Origin: Planobispora rosea
GTDB taxonomy: Bacteria; Actinomycetota; Actinomycetes; Streptosporangiales; Streptosporangiaceae
Length of the DNA: 64,000 bases
Assembly: GCF_014648175.1 (NCBI RefSeq)
Contig: NZ_BMQP01000003.1
Location: forward strand, 62,001 to 126,000
Reading direction: 5' to 3'
Both the position numbers and the translations under genes were made by a program. This document shows, piece after piece, positions 50,582 through 60,166 of this stretch (its first letter is position 1; the number at the start of each line of letters is the position of its first letter). Under the pieces are notes generated by a model. The model had not been told where the DNA came from. It saw only the letters and a program-made list of their open reading frames with translations, and did no database searches.

Positions 50582-51799
50582 TCATGATTCCTGCCGGGCA
50601 ACAGGGGTGCGCAGCCAGACCGACCCGGCGAGCCCGATGACCACGGCCAGCAGGGCGGAGCCGAGGGAGAAGGCGTAGGCGTTGGAAGCGCCGAACGCGT
50701 CGGTGAGCCAGCCGCCCGCCCAGACACCGAGCGAGACGCCGAACCCGATCGCGGTGGAGAGCCAGGTCATGCCCTCGGTGAGCAGGTGGGCGGGGACCAG
50801 GCGCTCGATCAGCGCGTAACCGGCGATGATCGTGGGTGAGATGGCCAGCCCGGCGAGGAACAGCGCCACGGCCATCACCCAGACGTCGCCGATCAGGGCG
50901 ATCGGCGTCATCCCCACCGCGAACAGGCCCAGCGCGCGGACGAACCGGCTGCGCAGGGAGGCCTTCCACCGCCGCGCGCCGTACCAGAGCCCGGAGATCA
51001 GGCTGCCGCTCGCGATCGCGGCCAGCAGCAGCCCGGCGGCGGGCTTGACCCCGTGCTCCTCGGCGAAGGCGACCGTGATCAGGTCCACCGAGCCGAAGGT
51101 CGCGCCCATGGCCAGGAACACGCAGGACAGCAGGGCGATGCCGGGAATGGTGATCGGTGTCCCGGAGTGCTTCTCACCCGTGCGGATCGGCGGTTCGGTG
51201 GCGCGCTGCATCGCGAAGGCGAGCGTGCCCCCGACCGCGCAGGCCAGCGTCACGATCAGCCCGGCGTAGGGGCTGACCATGGTGGCCAGGGCGGTGGCGA
51301 GCGCCGGTCCGGCGACGAAGACGAGCTCGTCGGCGACGGATTCGAACGAGAACGCGGTGTGCAGCTGCTGCGACCCGTCCAGCAGGTGGGACCAGCGGGT
51401 CCGCACCAGCGAGCCCAGCGGCACGGCGGTTCCCCCGATCACCACGCCCGCGGCGAACAGGGTCCAGTCCGGCGCGCCGAACTCGACGCAGAGCATCAGG
51501 GAGGCCAGCGCGGCACCGTGCGTGAGGATGAGCGGGACGATTACCCTGGCCTGACCGAATCTGTCCACGAGGCGTCCGATCAGGGGCGCCGCGACGGCGT
51601 AGGAGACGTTGACGGTGGCCGCGACCGCGCCCGCCATGCCGTACGAGCCGGTGAGGGTCTCGATGAGCAGTACGATGCTGAGACCGAGCATCGACATGGG
51701 CATCCGCCCGATCAGCCCCGAGATCACGAAACCCCTGACGCCGGGTCTGCTGAACAGCTCCCGGTACGGCCCCACCACCGATAGTCCCCTTTCGGCCAT
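50582..51799 (-). CDS. MFS transporter
   Basis: A 405-residue major facilitator protein with about 12 hydrophobic segments and the loop GRLVDRFGQARVIV after TM2. The group resembles sugar-efflux or uncharacterised MFS proteins of actinobacteria. It sits upstream of the lactone oxidase and is probably co-transcribed, so it may move that enzyme's substrate or product. Divergent from the transglycosylase gene at 51896. Confidence 0.88.
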   Translation of the reverse strand: MAERGLSVVGPYRELFSRPGVRGFVISGLIGRMPMSMLGLSIVLLIETLTGSYGMAGAVAATVNVSYAVAAPLIGRLVDRFGQARVIVPLILTHGAALASLMLCVEFGAPDWTLFAAGVVIGGTAVPLGSLVRTRWSHLLDGSQQLHTAFSFESVADELVFVAGPALATALATMVSPYAGLIVTLACAVGGTLAFAMQRATEPPIRTGEKHSGTPITIPGIALLSCVFLAMGATFGSVDLITVAFAEEHGVKPAAGLLLAAIASGSLISGLWYGARRWKASLRSRFVRALGLFAVGMTPIALIGDVWVMAVALFLAGLAISPTIIAGYALIERLVPAHLLTEGMTWLSTAIGFGVSLGVWAGGWLTDAFGASNAYAFSLGSALLAVVIGLAGSVWLRTPVARQES

Positions 51800-51895
51800 G
51801 CCTCGAATGAATTCGGCTGACTTTTCCCTACGAAACAGCTGCTACGCAAACAGTTTTGTGCACGCTGGAACATGCCGCGTCCCGCAGGAGCCAAC

Positions 51896-53170
51896 ATGAG
51901 CCCGGCCGCCCCCCTCCCCCGGCCGAAGGCCCTGGCCGTGCTCCTGGCCGGGGTGCTCGCCCTGGCCGCCGTCGGCGGCGCGGTGTTCCTCGTCGCGAGG
52001 CCGCCCGCGGCCCCCGCCCCGGTCTCCGGCGCGGCCGCCGTCCGGGCCGGGGTCCCCGACCTGGCGGCGCTCTCCCCGCGGGCCGCCGGACCCGCCGCGG
52101 CCCCGTCCGCCGGCACCGGGTCCGCCGAGAGGGCCACCGGGTCCACGGAGAAGGCCGCGGTCACCGGCGGTCCCGGGATCACCCCCACCCCGCCCCGGGT
52201 GATGGTGATCTCCCAGTCCACCCTCTCCCCCCGGACCAAGCGGGACATCGCGGGGCTCGAACACGTCGAGAAGATCGATTCGTTCGACGGCGGGGCGGTG
52301 AAGGTGTCCGGGGTCGGCCTCAACCTGCTCGCGGTCGATCCCGCCCGCTTCCGGTCCTGGGCGCCCAGGGCGGTGGCCGCCCAGCAGGGAGTCTGGAACG
52401 CGCTGCTGCGGGGCGAGTTCGTCGCCGACAGCACGGCGGCGCGCCGCCTCGGGCTCGTCCTCGGCTCGTACTACCAGGTGGACGGCGGGCCCCGGCTGCG
52501 CGTCGCCGCCTCGGCCCCGTTCGGGCTGCCCGGGGTGGACGGCCTGGTGGGGGAGGAGACGGGGCGCCGGCTGGGACTGCTGCCCGGGGTGGCGCTGCTG
52601 GTGCACGGCCCGGAGAAGGCGGCGGGCGCGCTCGGCACCGGGGTGCGCAAGCTGCTGGGTCCGGGGGCGCAGGTGGTCGCGGTGGGTGCGCGCCGTACGG
52701 CGGGCGCCACCGGAAGCGCCACCGGGACCACCGGGAACGCCGCCGGCTCCCCGTCGCGGCCCCGGGCGGCCGGCCGGGCGACGGTCGGGCGGCCCGGTAC
52801 CTACCTGGAGCTGTACCGCAGGTCGGCCGAGGTCTGTCCGGGCCTGTCGTGGACGGTGCTGGCCGCGATCGGCCAGGTGGAGAGCTCGCACGGGCGTAAC
52901 AACGGCCCGTCCTCGGCGGGCGCGCAGGGACCGATGCAGTTCATGCCGGCGACGTGGAAGGCCTACGGGGTGGACGGCGACGGCGACGGCGTCGCCGACA
53001 TCTGGAGTCCCTACGACGCCGTCCCCTCGGCGGCCAACTACCTGTGCGCCAACGGCGCGGGCCAGGGCGGCAAGAAGCTGGAGAAGGCCGTCTGGTTCTA
53101 CAACCACTCGTGGTCGTACGTCAGGAAGGTCCTGTCGACGGCCGAGGCCTACGCCCGCGCCTATCCGTGA
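51896..53170 (+). CDS. Membrane-anchored lytic transglycosylase
   Basis: A 424-residue exported protein. A signal-anchor segment lies at residues 12-34, then an Ala/Pro linker, a middle domain (about 95-230; ISQSTLSPRTKRDIAGLEHV, GLVLGSYYQVDG) of unrecognised fold, and a C-terminal SLT domain with the catalytic Glu in IGQVESSHGRN and the GAQGPMQFMPATWKAYG motif. AGGAG precedes the ATG at 51896. It probably trims peptidoglycan during growth or division; the middle domain may sense or bind a partner. Confidence 0.9.
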   Translation: MSPAAPLPRPKALAVLLAGVLALAAVGGAVFLVARPPAAPAPVSGAAAVRAGVPDLAALSPRAAGPAAAPSAGTGSAERATGSTEKAAVTGGPGITPTPPRVMVISQSTLSPRTKRDIAGLEHVEKIDSFDGGAVKVSGVGLNLLAVDPARFRSWAPRAVAAQQGVWNALLRGEFVADSTAARRLGLVLGSYYQVDGGPRLRVAASAPFGLPGVDGLVGEETGRRLGLLPGVALLVHGPEKAAGALGTGVRKLLGPGAQVVAVGARRTAGATGSATGTTGNAAGSPSRPRAAGRATVGRPGTYLELYRRSAEVCPGLSWTVLAAIGQVESSHGRNNGPSSAGAQGPMQFMPATWKAYGVDGDGDGVADIWSPYDAVPSAANYLCANGAGQGGKKLEKAVWFYNHSWSYVRKVLSTAEAYARAYP

Positions 53171-53240
53171 GGGGCCTCGGCCCCGGACGACTCCCGCGCC
53201 CGGGATCCGCAGGAGCCGCTGTCCTGGGATCCCCGGGCTT

Positions 53241-54257
53241 CTATCCCTGGGATCCCCGGGCTTCCTGGAACCCGTGGGAGCCGTTCGGACCCGGGCGGCG
53301 CGGCGGCGCCGGGCAGCAGGTCAGGCCGCAGGCCACCGGCTCCGGCTCGGCCAGCAGCTCGCCGACCATCGCGACGAACCGCGGGTGCGTGCCCGCCGTG
53401 GCGGCCCTGGTCAGCGGGAGGCCGAGCCTGGCCGCCAGGTCCTTGGCCTCCACGTCGAGGTCGTAGACCACCTCCATGTGGTCGGAGACGAAGCCGATCG
53501 GCACCAGGACCACCGCCGGGACGCCCTGCCCGGAGAGTTCCTCGAGGTGGTCGCAGACGTCGGGCTCCAGCCACGGGACGTGCGGCGCGCCGCTGCGGCT
53601 CTGCCAGACCAGGTCCCACTCCCGGTCGCCGCCCAGCCCGGCAACGACCAGCTCGGCCGTCCTGTTCAGCTGGGCCTCGTAGAGCCCGCCGCCGGGCCCG
53701 GCCGTCCTGGCCATGGAGGTCGGGATGCTGTGCGCGGTGAAGACCAGCCGCGCGGCGTCCCGGTGCTCGGCGGGCAGCCGGTCCAGGGCCTGGCGGGTGT
53801 GGTCCACCATGGCCGCGACGAAGCCCGGGTGGTCGTGGTAGTGCCGCAGCTTGACGATCTCCGGGGCGCCCTCCACGGCGGCCCTGGCCAGCGCGATGTC
53901 ATCGATGTACTGGCGGCAGGAGGAGTAGGAGCCGTAGGCGGCGGTGACGAAGGCCGCCGCTCTGCGCACCCCGTCGGCGGCCATCCGCCGCAGTGTGTCC
54001 TCCAGGTAAGGGTGCCAGTTGCGGTTGCCCCAGTAGATCGGCAGATCGACGGTCGGCTCGACGGCCGCGATCAGGTCGCGGCACTGCCGGTTGATCGGGC
54101 TCACCCCGCCGAAGCGCTGGTAGTGGGCCTCCACCTCCAGCAGGCGCTCTCTCGGCACCCCCCGGCCCCGCACCACGTTCTCCAGAAACGGCATCACGTC
54201 GTCCGGCTTCTCCGGGCCTCCGAACGAGACCACGAGAAGCGCGTCGTAAGTCCCCAT
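53241..54257 (-). CDS. cpfC: Coproporphyrin ferrochelatase
   Basis: A 338-residue ferrochelatase inserting iron into the porphyrin ring. FGGVSPIN, GNRNWHPYL, FTAHSIP (metal-site His) and the late Glu-containing helix (SDHMEVVYDLD) are all present. In actinobacteria the substrate is coproporphyrin III. The C-terminus has C310, C314 and C315 (ACGLTCC), matching the Cys cluster that holds a [2Fe-2S] centre in many actinobacterial enzymes. The last 20 residues, coded by short GGGATCCC-type repeats, look like an extension. ATG 54257 is preferred over a start six codons upstream. Confidence 0.92.
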   Translation of the reverse strand: MGTYDALLVVSFGGPEKPDDVMPFLENVVRGRGVPRERLLEVEAHYQRFGGVSPINRQCRDLIAAVEPTVDLPIYWGNRNWHPYLEDTLRRMAADGVRRAAAFVTAAYGSYSSCRQYIDDIALARAAVEGAPEIVKLRHYHDHPGFVAAMVDHTRQALDRLPAEHRDAARLVFTAHSIPTSMARTAGPGGGLYEAQLNRTAELVVAGLGGDREWDLVWQSRSGAPHVPWLEPDVCDHLEELSGQGVPAVVLVPIGFVSDHMEVVYDLDVEAKDLAARLGLPLTRAATAGTHPRFVAMVGELLAEPEPVACGLTCCPAPPRRPGPNGSHGFQEARGSQG

Positions 54258-54371
54258 GTGCTCATCCAACCGCATGGCGGGACGTGTTCGGATCCGGGTG
54301 CCCGAGGGTGAGGGGAAGGGGCGCCGCGCGGAGATGTAGTCGTGTCAGCCAGTAGAGGTAGGTTCGGTAAC

Positions 54372-56378
54372 GTGACCTCTTTTTCTGACATGCGTGACTA
54401 TGTCGGTGTACCCCGTCTGACCTCCGTGCGCCTCTCCCCTGACGGGCGCCGTCTGGTGGGCGTGGTGCAGGCACTCAATCCGGACGGCAAGTCCTACGGA
54501 ACGGCTCTGTGGGAGATCCCCCTCGACGGGCGCAGGCCGTACCGGCTCACCAGATCCCTCAAGGGTGAGGCGGGGGCCGAGTTCACCGCCGAGGGTGACG
54601 TCCTGTTCGGCTCGCGCCGGCCCGATCCGACGGTGAAGGACCCCGGCGACGAGGTGGCCGCGCTCTGGCTGCTGCCCGCCGCCGGCGGTGAGGCCCGGCA
54701 GGTCGCCGCCCGGCCCGGTGGGATCGACGGCTTCGCGACCGGCGGGCCGACCGTCGTCTTCGCCTCCGACGTGCTCCCCGGTGACGAGTCGACCGAGGCC
54801 GAACGGCGCAAGGCCCGCAAGGACGCCGGGATCAGCGCGATCCTGCACGAGGGCTACCCGGTGCGCTACTGGGACCACGACCTGGGACCCGGTGAGCCCC
54901 GGCTGTTCGCCGGGGTGGTGGGCGAGGACCGGCTGACCGACGTCAGGGACCTCACGCCGGAGCCGGGCAAGGCGCTTGTCAACGCGGCCTACGAGGTCAC
55001 CCCCGACGGGTCCGCGGCCATCGCCACCTGGGCGGTCACGCTGCCGGGCGGAGAGCTCCGCTCCGATCTGGTCCTCATCGACATCGCGGACGACGGGGCC
55101 CGCCGGGTGCTGGCCACCCGGGACGGTCACGACTTCGAGGGGCCTCTGGCGGTCTCGCCCGACGGGCGCCGGGTCGCCTGCGTGCGCAGCAACCACGCCG
55201 ACACCGGGACGATCCCGGAGACCACGCTCTGGATCATCGACCTGGCCACGGGCGAGGGGCGCGCCGCGGGCGGGGAGCTCTGGCCGTCGGAGATCGAATG
55301 GGCCCCCGACTCGGCCTCGCTCTACGTGGTCGCCGACCACCGGGGCCGCCGCCCGGTCTTCCACGTCCCGGCCGACGGCGCCGAGCCGGTACGGCTCACC
55401 TCCGACGACGCCGCCTACTCCGCGCTCAACGTCGCCCCCGACGGCACCCTGTACGCGCTGCGCAGCAGCGTGGACCGGGCGGCCGCTCCGGTCAGGATCG
55501 TCCTGGAGGACACGGCGGGCGCAGGGGGTACGGCCGGCGTCGTCGAGGAGCTCGCCTCCCCGGTTCCCGAGCTGGAACCGCCCGGCACGCTCACCGAGAT
55601 CACCGCGACCGCCGACGACGGCGCGGAGATCCGCGGCTGGCTGGTGCTGCCCGAGGGGGCGTGCGCCGACGCCCCCGCGCCGCTGCTGCTGTGGGTCCAC
55701 GGTGGGCCGCTGAGCAGCTGGAACGACTGGTCGTGGCGGTGGAACCCGTGGATCATGGCGGCGCACGGCTACGCCGTCCTGCTGCCCGACCCGTGCCTGT
55801 CCACCGGCTACGGGCCGGAGATGATCCGGCGCGGCTGGGCGAACTGGGGCCCGCGCACCCACGCGGACCTGATGACGATCACGGACGCGGCCCTGGAGGT
55901 GCCCGGGATCGACCCGGGCCGGACCGCCGCGATGGGGGGATCCTTCGGCGGGTACATGGCCAACTGGATCGCCGGGCACACCGACCGGTTCAAGGCGATC
56001 GTCACCCACGCCTCGTTGTGGAACCTCGACCAGTTCGCCGGGACCACCGACGCGTCCATGTACTGGCGGCGGGAGTTCGGCGAGCCGGGCGGCGAGCTGT
56101 ACGACACGCTCTCCCCGCACCGGTCGCTGGAGAAGATCACTACGCCGATGCTGGTCATCCACGGGGACAAGGACTACCGGGTGCCGATCGGCGAGGGCCT
56201 GCGTCTCTGGTGGGACCTGCAGCGCTCCGGCGTGGAGTCGAAGTTCCTGTACTTCCCCGACGAGAACCACTGGGTGCTCAAGCCGGGCAACGCCGTCGTC
56301 TGGTACGAGACCGTCCTGGCCTTCCTGGCGCAGCACGTCCTGGGCCAGGAGTGGAAGCGGCCGGAGTCGCTGTCCTGA
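54372..56378 (+). CDS. S9-family prolyl oligopeptidase-like serine peptidase
   Basis: A 668-residue peptidase. Residues 1-400 form a beta-propeller (repeated SPDGRR and WAPDSASLY strands), residues 420-660 an alpha/beta-hydrolase domain with the triad S524 (GGSFGGYM), D601 (GDKDYRVP) and H633 (ENHW). No signal peptide, so probably cytosolic, acting on short peptides as dipeptidyl or acylaminoacyl peptidases. GTG 54372 stands 7 nt after TAGGTT; GAGGTAGG overlaps that hexamer and could alternatively be a ribosome site. The GTG at 54342 is an alternative start. Confidence 0.92.
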   Translation: MTSFSDMRDYVGVPRLTSVRLSPDGRRLVGVVQALNPDGKSYGTALWEIPLDGRRPYRLTRSLKGEAGAEFTAEGDVLFGSRRPDPTVKDPGDEVAALWLLPAAGGEARQVAARPGGIDGFATGGPTVVFASDVLPGDESTEAERRKARKDAGISAILHEGYPVRYWDHDLGPGEPRLFAGVVGEDRLTDVRDLTPEPGKALVNAAYEVTPDGSAAIATWAVTLPGGELRSDLVLIDIADDGARRVLATRDGHDFEGPLAVSPDGRRVACVRSNHADTGTIPETTLWIIDLATGEGRAAGGELWPSEIEWAPDSASLYVVADHRGRRPVFHVPADGAEPVRLTSDDAAYSALNVAPDGTLYALRSSVDRAAAPVRIVLEDTAGAGGTAGVVEELASPVPELEPPGTLTEITATADDGAEIRGWLVLPEGACADAPAPLLLWVHGGPLSSWNDWSWRWNPWIMAAHGYAVLLPDPCLSTGYGPEMIRRGWANWGPRTHADLMTITDAALEVPGIDPGRTAAMGGSFGGYMANWIAGHTDRFKAIVTHASLWNLDQFAGTTDASMYWRREFGEPGGELYDTLSPHRSLEKITTPMLVIHGDKDYRVPIGEGLRLWWDLQRSGVESKFLYFPDENHWVLKPGNAVVWYETVLAFLAQHVLGQEWKRPESLS

Positions 56379-56462
56379 ACGCCGCCCCGAACCCCGCGCG
56401 CCGGCGAGACCGGTCACACGGGACGATGGGGCCGTGAAACAGGTGAGAGACGGGGAGCGGCT

Positions 56463-57251
56463 ATGAGCACTGGTTATCTGGAACTGGCCGAGCGGATCGC
56501 CCGCGAGGCCGGGGAGATGCTCCTGGCCAAGCGGCCCGCCCGGCCGGAGGTGCTGGCCACCAAGTCCAGCCCCACCGACGTGGTGACCGCGCTGGATCGG
56601 GCCGCGGAGGAGCTGATCCGGGCCAGGATCAGGGAGGCCAGGCCGGATGACGCGATCCTCGGTGAGGAGGGCGGAACCACCGGTGACGGCCGTGTGCGCT
56701 GGATCGTCGATCCCATCGACGGGACGGTCAACTTCCTGTACGGCCTGCCGGAGTGGTCGGTCAGCATCGCGGTCGAGGTCGACGGCGAGGTCGTCGCGGG
56801 CGTGGTCAACGTGGTGCCCCGCGGCGAGGTCTTCACGGCCGCCAAGGGTGAGGGCGCGTGGCTGGCCGGCGAGCGGCTGCGCTGCAACACCGGCGTGCCG
56901 CTGGAGCGGGCGCTGATCGCCACCGGTTTCGGCTACGAGCCCGGACGGCGGGCGGTGCAGGGGGAGGTGCTCGCGCACGTGGTGGCGCGCGTGCGCGACA
57001 TCCGCCGGGGCGGCTCGGCGGCCTCGGACCTGTGCGCGGTCGCGGCCGGGCGGGTGGACGGGTACTACGAGCGCGGCCCGCAGGCCTGGGACTACGCGGC
57101 CGGAGGGCTCGTCGCGGCGGAGGCGGGGGCCAGGGTCGGCGGGCTGCACGGCAAGCCGGCCAACCCGGGGCTGACGCTCTGCGCGGCGCCGGGCCTGTTC
57201 GAGGAGTTGCACGACCTGCTGGCTCCGCTGAATCCCGAGCGCGACGCCTGA
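56463..57251 (+). CDS. Inositol monophosphatase-family protein
   Basis: A 262-residue Mg-dependent phosphatase. Metal-site residues are E68 (LGEEGG), D83 and D86 (DPIDGTVNF) and D210 (WDYAAGG). The family covers inositol-1-phosphatase, histidinol-phosphatase and 3'-phosphoadenosine phosphatase; residues here do not separate them, but actinobacteria need inositol phosphatase for mycothiol and phosphatidylinositol. GAGACGGGGAGCGG precedes the ATG. A very long hairpin follows the gene. Confidence 0.9.
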   Translation: MSTGYLELAERIAREAGEMLLAKRPARPEVLATKSSPTDVVTALDRAAEELIRARIREARPDDAILGEEGGTTGDGRVRWIVDPIDGTVNFLYGLPEWSVSIAVEVDGEVVAGVVNVVPRGEVFTAAKGEGAWLAGERLRCNTGVPLERALIATGFGYEPGRRAVQGEVLAHVVARVRDIRRGGSAASDLCAVAAGRVDGYYERGPQAWDYAAGGLVAAEAGARVGGLHGKPANPGLTLCAAPGLFEELHDLLAPLNPERDA

Positions 57252-57328
57252 CCGGCGGGTGACCTGACCGGCGACTGTCCTGACGGGCGGGTGCCCTGAC
57301 CGGTGACAGTCCTGACGGCGGGGACACG

Positions 57329-57370
57329 GAAGGGCCCCTCGCTCCTCCCGGGAGGAGCGAGGGGCCCTTC
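57329..57370. terminator. 42-bp perfect palindromic terminator
   Basis: Positions 57329-57370 read identically on both strands: 21-bp arms beginning GAAGGGCCCC and no free loop except what steric limits impose. It lies between the inositol-phosphatase-family gene and the convergent 54-residue gene and can end both transcripts. Confidence 0.88.
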
Positions 57371-57383
57371 GCGTTACGTCCCG

Positions 57384-57548
57384 TCAGCGCTGGAGCGGGA
57401 CGCCGTTGTCGGTCGCGAGACGGCGGAGGTCCTCGATCTCGGCGGTGAGGGTGTCGGCGAGGTAGTCGTCGCCGGTGGACCTGGCCTCCTGGAGGTTCCT
57501 GTAGGCCTGGTCGAGGCGGTGTTCGATCGTGGTCGTGAACTCGCCCAT
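57384..57548 (-). CDS. Small conserved-looking helical protein (54 aa)
   Basis: A 54-residue frame, MGEFTTTIEHRLDQAYRNLQ at the start and ending in ATDNGVPLQR, with AGAAGG before the ATG. The heptad pattern (LDQAYRNLQEA, LADTLTAEIEDL) predicts two short amphipathic helices. Codon use is that of real genes here, and the terminator at 57329 serves it. It resembles small hypothetical proteins of actinomycetes, but I can name no family or role. Confidence 0.7.
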   Translation of the reverse strand: MGEFTTTIEHRLDQAYRNLQEARSTGDDYLADTLTAEIEDLRRLATDNGVPLQR

Positions 57549-57776
57549 CTCACCTTCTCTCTCTGGGGCTTACTCATGGCGGCCGAAGGGTGTTCTGAAA
57601 AGGGACTGGGAGCGTCTGTACCCACCCCGTGGCTCGCCCTAAACCTGCCTGTGTCATACATCACCGTGGGTGTGCTTATCGTGGCAGTGGCCTTACCGCA
57701 GGCTTACGCCGGGTGGGGTGACAATGGGGAACCGTTCCGGTGACTGTCCGGGACCGCAGGGGAGGTATCAGAGGCC

Positions 57777-58430
57777 ATGCGGGTGCTTGTGGTCGAGGAT
57801 GAGCGGGTGCTCGCGGACGCGATCGCGACGGGGCTCCGGCGGGAGGCCATGGCCGTGGACGTCGCCTACGACGGCGCGGGCGCGCTGGAGCGGACCGGCT
57901 ACATCGACTACGACGTGATCGTCCTGGACCGCGACCTGCCCAAGGTCCACGGGGACGAGGTCTGCCGCCGCCTGGTGGCCGGGCGGACGGCCTCCCGGAT
58001 CCTGATGCTGACCGCCTCGGGCGACGTCGACGACAAGGTCGAGGGCCTGGGGCTGGGCGCCGACGACTACCTCGCCAAGCCCTTCGTGTTCATCGAGCTC
58101 GTCGCGCGGGTCAGGGCGCTCGGCCGGCGTTCGGCCCCGGCGCTCCCGCCGGTGCTGGAGCGCTCGGGGGTCCGCCTGGACCCGGGCAAGCGGCTGGTGA
58201 CCCGGAACGGTGAGGAGATCACGCTCACCAAGAAGGAGTTCGCGGTCCTGGAGGAGCTGATGCGCGCCGAGGGCGCGGTCGTCAGCCAGGAGGACCTGCT
58301 GGACAAGGCCTGGGACGAGAACATCGACCCGTTCACCAACGTGGTGCGGGTGACCATGATGACGCTGAGGAAGAAACTGGGCGAGCCGCCGGTGATCGAG
58401 ACGGTGCCCGGGGTCGGATACAAGCTGTGA
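57777..58430 (+). CDS. OmpR-family response regulator
   Basis: A 217-residue response regulator. Receiver domain with acidic pocket D8, phosphoacceptor D51 and K101, then an OmpR winged-helix DNA-binding domain (residues 125-217, GEEITLTKKEFAVLEELM, VVRVTMMTLRKKLG). It is translationally coupled (GTGA) to the histidine kinase behind it. GGGGAGG lies upstream of the ATG. The signal is unknown; a cell-envelope or metal stress role is typical of such pairs. Confidence 0.94.
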   Translation: MRVLVVEDERVLADAIATGLRREAMAVDVAYDGAGALERTGYIDYDVIVLDRDLPKVHGDEVCRRLVAGRTASRILMLTASGDVDDKVEGLGLGADDYLAKPFVFIELVARVRALGRRSAPALPPVLERSGVRLDPGKRLVTRNGEEITLTKKEFAVLEELMRAEGAVVSQEDLLDKAWDENIDPFTNVVRVTMMTLRKKLGEPPVIETVPGVGYKL

Positions 58431-59893
58431 GCGCACCCGAGGAACGACCCGCCCCCGTCCCGCCCGGGGAGCGCCCCGCGTTCGCCCCGCCGGACGAGCG
58501 GCGGCACACGGCGCCGACCCACCCCATGATCAGTCCGCACTCGGAGCGGCGGGAGGAGCTCGGCTCGCATCCGGACGCGGGTGAGGGCCCGTACGAGGCC
58601 GGGAACACCGGCGGTACGGCCGCGCGGCCCCCGCGCCCCGCACCGTCCGCGACCTCCGCGCAACCCCCGCCGCCGAGCGGCTCGCCGGTGTGGGACGGGC
58701 CGCCCCCGGCGGGCGCTCTTCCGCTGCGGCCGTCCCTTCTCGACCAGGTGAGGCAGGTCACCGACCGGCTCAGCATCCGCTGGCGGCTCACGCTCACCTA
58801 CGCGGCCCTGTTCTTCATGGCGGGCGCGCTGCTGCTGTTCGTGATGTACGTGATGGTCGCCTGGGCGGTCGACGAGGCGTGGCCGACGTTCCCGTTCGAC
58901 CTGCGGGACGCGCCCGCCGGGTACGTCCAGGAGATCGAGGCGGCCTGGCAGTATCACCAGCAGGCGGCCATCCAGAAGGCGCGCAGCTCCATGCTCAAGC
59001 GTTCCCTGCTGGCCTTGGTCGGTGTCGGCATCCTTGCGATCATCATCGGCTACGTCGTCGCCGACCGCGCGCTCAAACCGGTCCAGAAGATGACCGCCAC
59101 CGCGCGCAAGCTCTCCGACTCGACCCTCGCCCACGAGCGGATCGACCTCAAGGGCCCCGACGACGAGCTCAAGGAACTGGCCGACACCTTCGACGCCATG
59201 CTCACCAGGCTCGACACCGCCTTCGACACACAACGCAGGTTCGTGGCCAACGCCTCGCACGAGCTGCGCACCCCGCTGACGATCAACCGGACGGTCCTGG
59301 AGATCGCGCTGGGCGACCCCGAGGCGTCGGAGGACCTCAAGACACTGGGCCGCACCCTCCTGGAGGTCAACGCCCGCAACGAGCGGCTCATCGAGGGACT
59401 GCTCCTGCTCGCCCGGAGCGAGCGTGCGCTGAGCGTGCGCAAGCCCGTGGACGTCAAGGACGTGGCCGAGACCGCCGTCGAGCAGCTCGCGCCGCGCGCC
59501 GAGGAGGCCGGGGTCACGGTCACCGCCGACATCCGCAGCGCCGAGACCGTGGGCGACCCGGTGCTGCTGGAGCGCTGCGTCTCCAACCTCGTCGAGAACG
59601 CGATCAAGTACAACCTTCCCGAATCAGGGCGTGTCTGGGTGCGGGCGGGAATGGTGGAGGGCGCCTTGATTGTTCAGGTGGCCAACACGGGACCGCACGT
59701 GCCCGCGTACGAGGTGAGCAGCCTGTTCGAACCGTTCCGCCGGCTCAACGCCGACCGGGTCGACTCGGCCAAGGGGGCGGGTCTCGGGCTCTCCATCGTC
59801 CGCGCGGTCGTGCGCGCTCACGGTGGCAACGTGACCGCGCTCCCCCGGGAGGGGGGCGGTCTCGTGGTGACCGTGAGACTCCAGCAACGTTGA
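58427..59893 (+). CDS. Sensor histidine kinase
   Basis: A 488-residue HAMP-type sensor kinase. A long Pro-rich cytoplasmic N-terminus (1-110), TM1 (about 122-145), a short extracytoplasmic loop of about 50 residues, TM2 (about 193-213), HAMP, a HisKA domain with phosphoacceptor H278 (ANASHELRTPL) and an HATPase domain (NLVENAIKYN, GAGLGLSIVRAV). GTG 58427 overlaps the response-regulator stop. The small outside loop suits a membrane-stress or small-ligand signal. Confidence 0.93.
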   Translation: MSAPEERPAPVPPGERPAFAPPDERRHTAPTHPMISPHSERREELGSHPDAGEGPYEAGNTGGTAARPPRPAPSATSAQPPPPSGSPVWDGPPPAGALPLRPSLLDQVRQVTDRLSIRWRLTLTYAALFFMAGALLLFVMYVMVAWAVDEAWPTFPFDLRDAPAGYVQEIEAAWQYHQQAAIQKARSSMLKRSLLALVGVGILAIIIGYVVADRALKPVQKMTATARKLSDSTLAHERIDLKGPDDELKELADTFDAMLTRLDTAFDTQRRFVANASHELRTPLTINRTVLEIALGDPEASEDLKTLGRTLLEVNARNERLIEGLLLLARSERALSVRKPVDVKDVAETAVEQLAPRAEEAGVTVTADIRSAETVGDPVLLERCVSNLVENAIKYNLPESGRVWVRAGMVEGALIVQVANTGPHVPAYEVSSLFEPFRRLNADRVDSAKGAGLGLSIVRAVVRAHGGNVTALPREGGGLVVTVRLQQR

Positions 59894-60111
59894 TCCGGCG
59901 GGGAGCGTCTCGTTCAGGTCGTACATGTGGTTGGATGTGCCGTCGAACACGGTGGTGCATGTCGCCAGGGCTGTGTGTTTCGCCATATTTGGCTAACCAT
60001 GCCCGAGCGCGGCGGGTCCCTCACGTGTCGGGAGGTTCGGTGACCATTCCGGCGGGGTACCGAAGCAGGAATCTCTCTGCCGGATCGGGCACAAGACGGG
60101 CCTCTCGTACG

Positions 60112-60145
60112 TTGACACACGCGCGAGCGAGCGCAGACAGATAGA
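60112..60145 (+). promoter_or_regulatory. Putative promoter of the DUF4193 gene
   Basis: A perfect TTGACA (60112-60117) is followed after 18 bp by CAGATA and after 22 bp by TAGATG, either of which may be the -10 element. GGGGGATGGAG lies before the ATG at 60167. The preceding 218 bp after the kinase stop hold no recognisable gene. Confidence 0.4.
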
Positions 60146-60166
60146 TGAGGGGGATGGAGCAGACCG

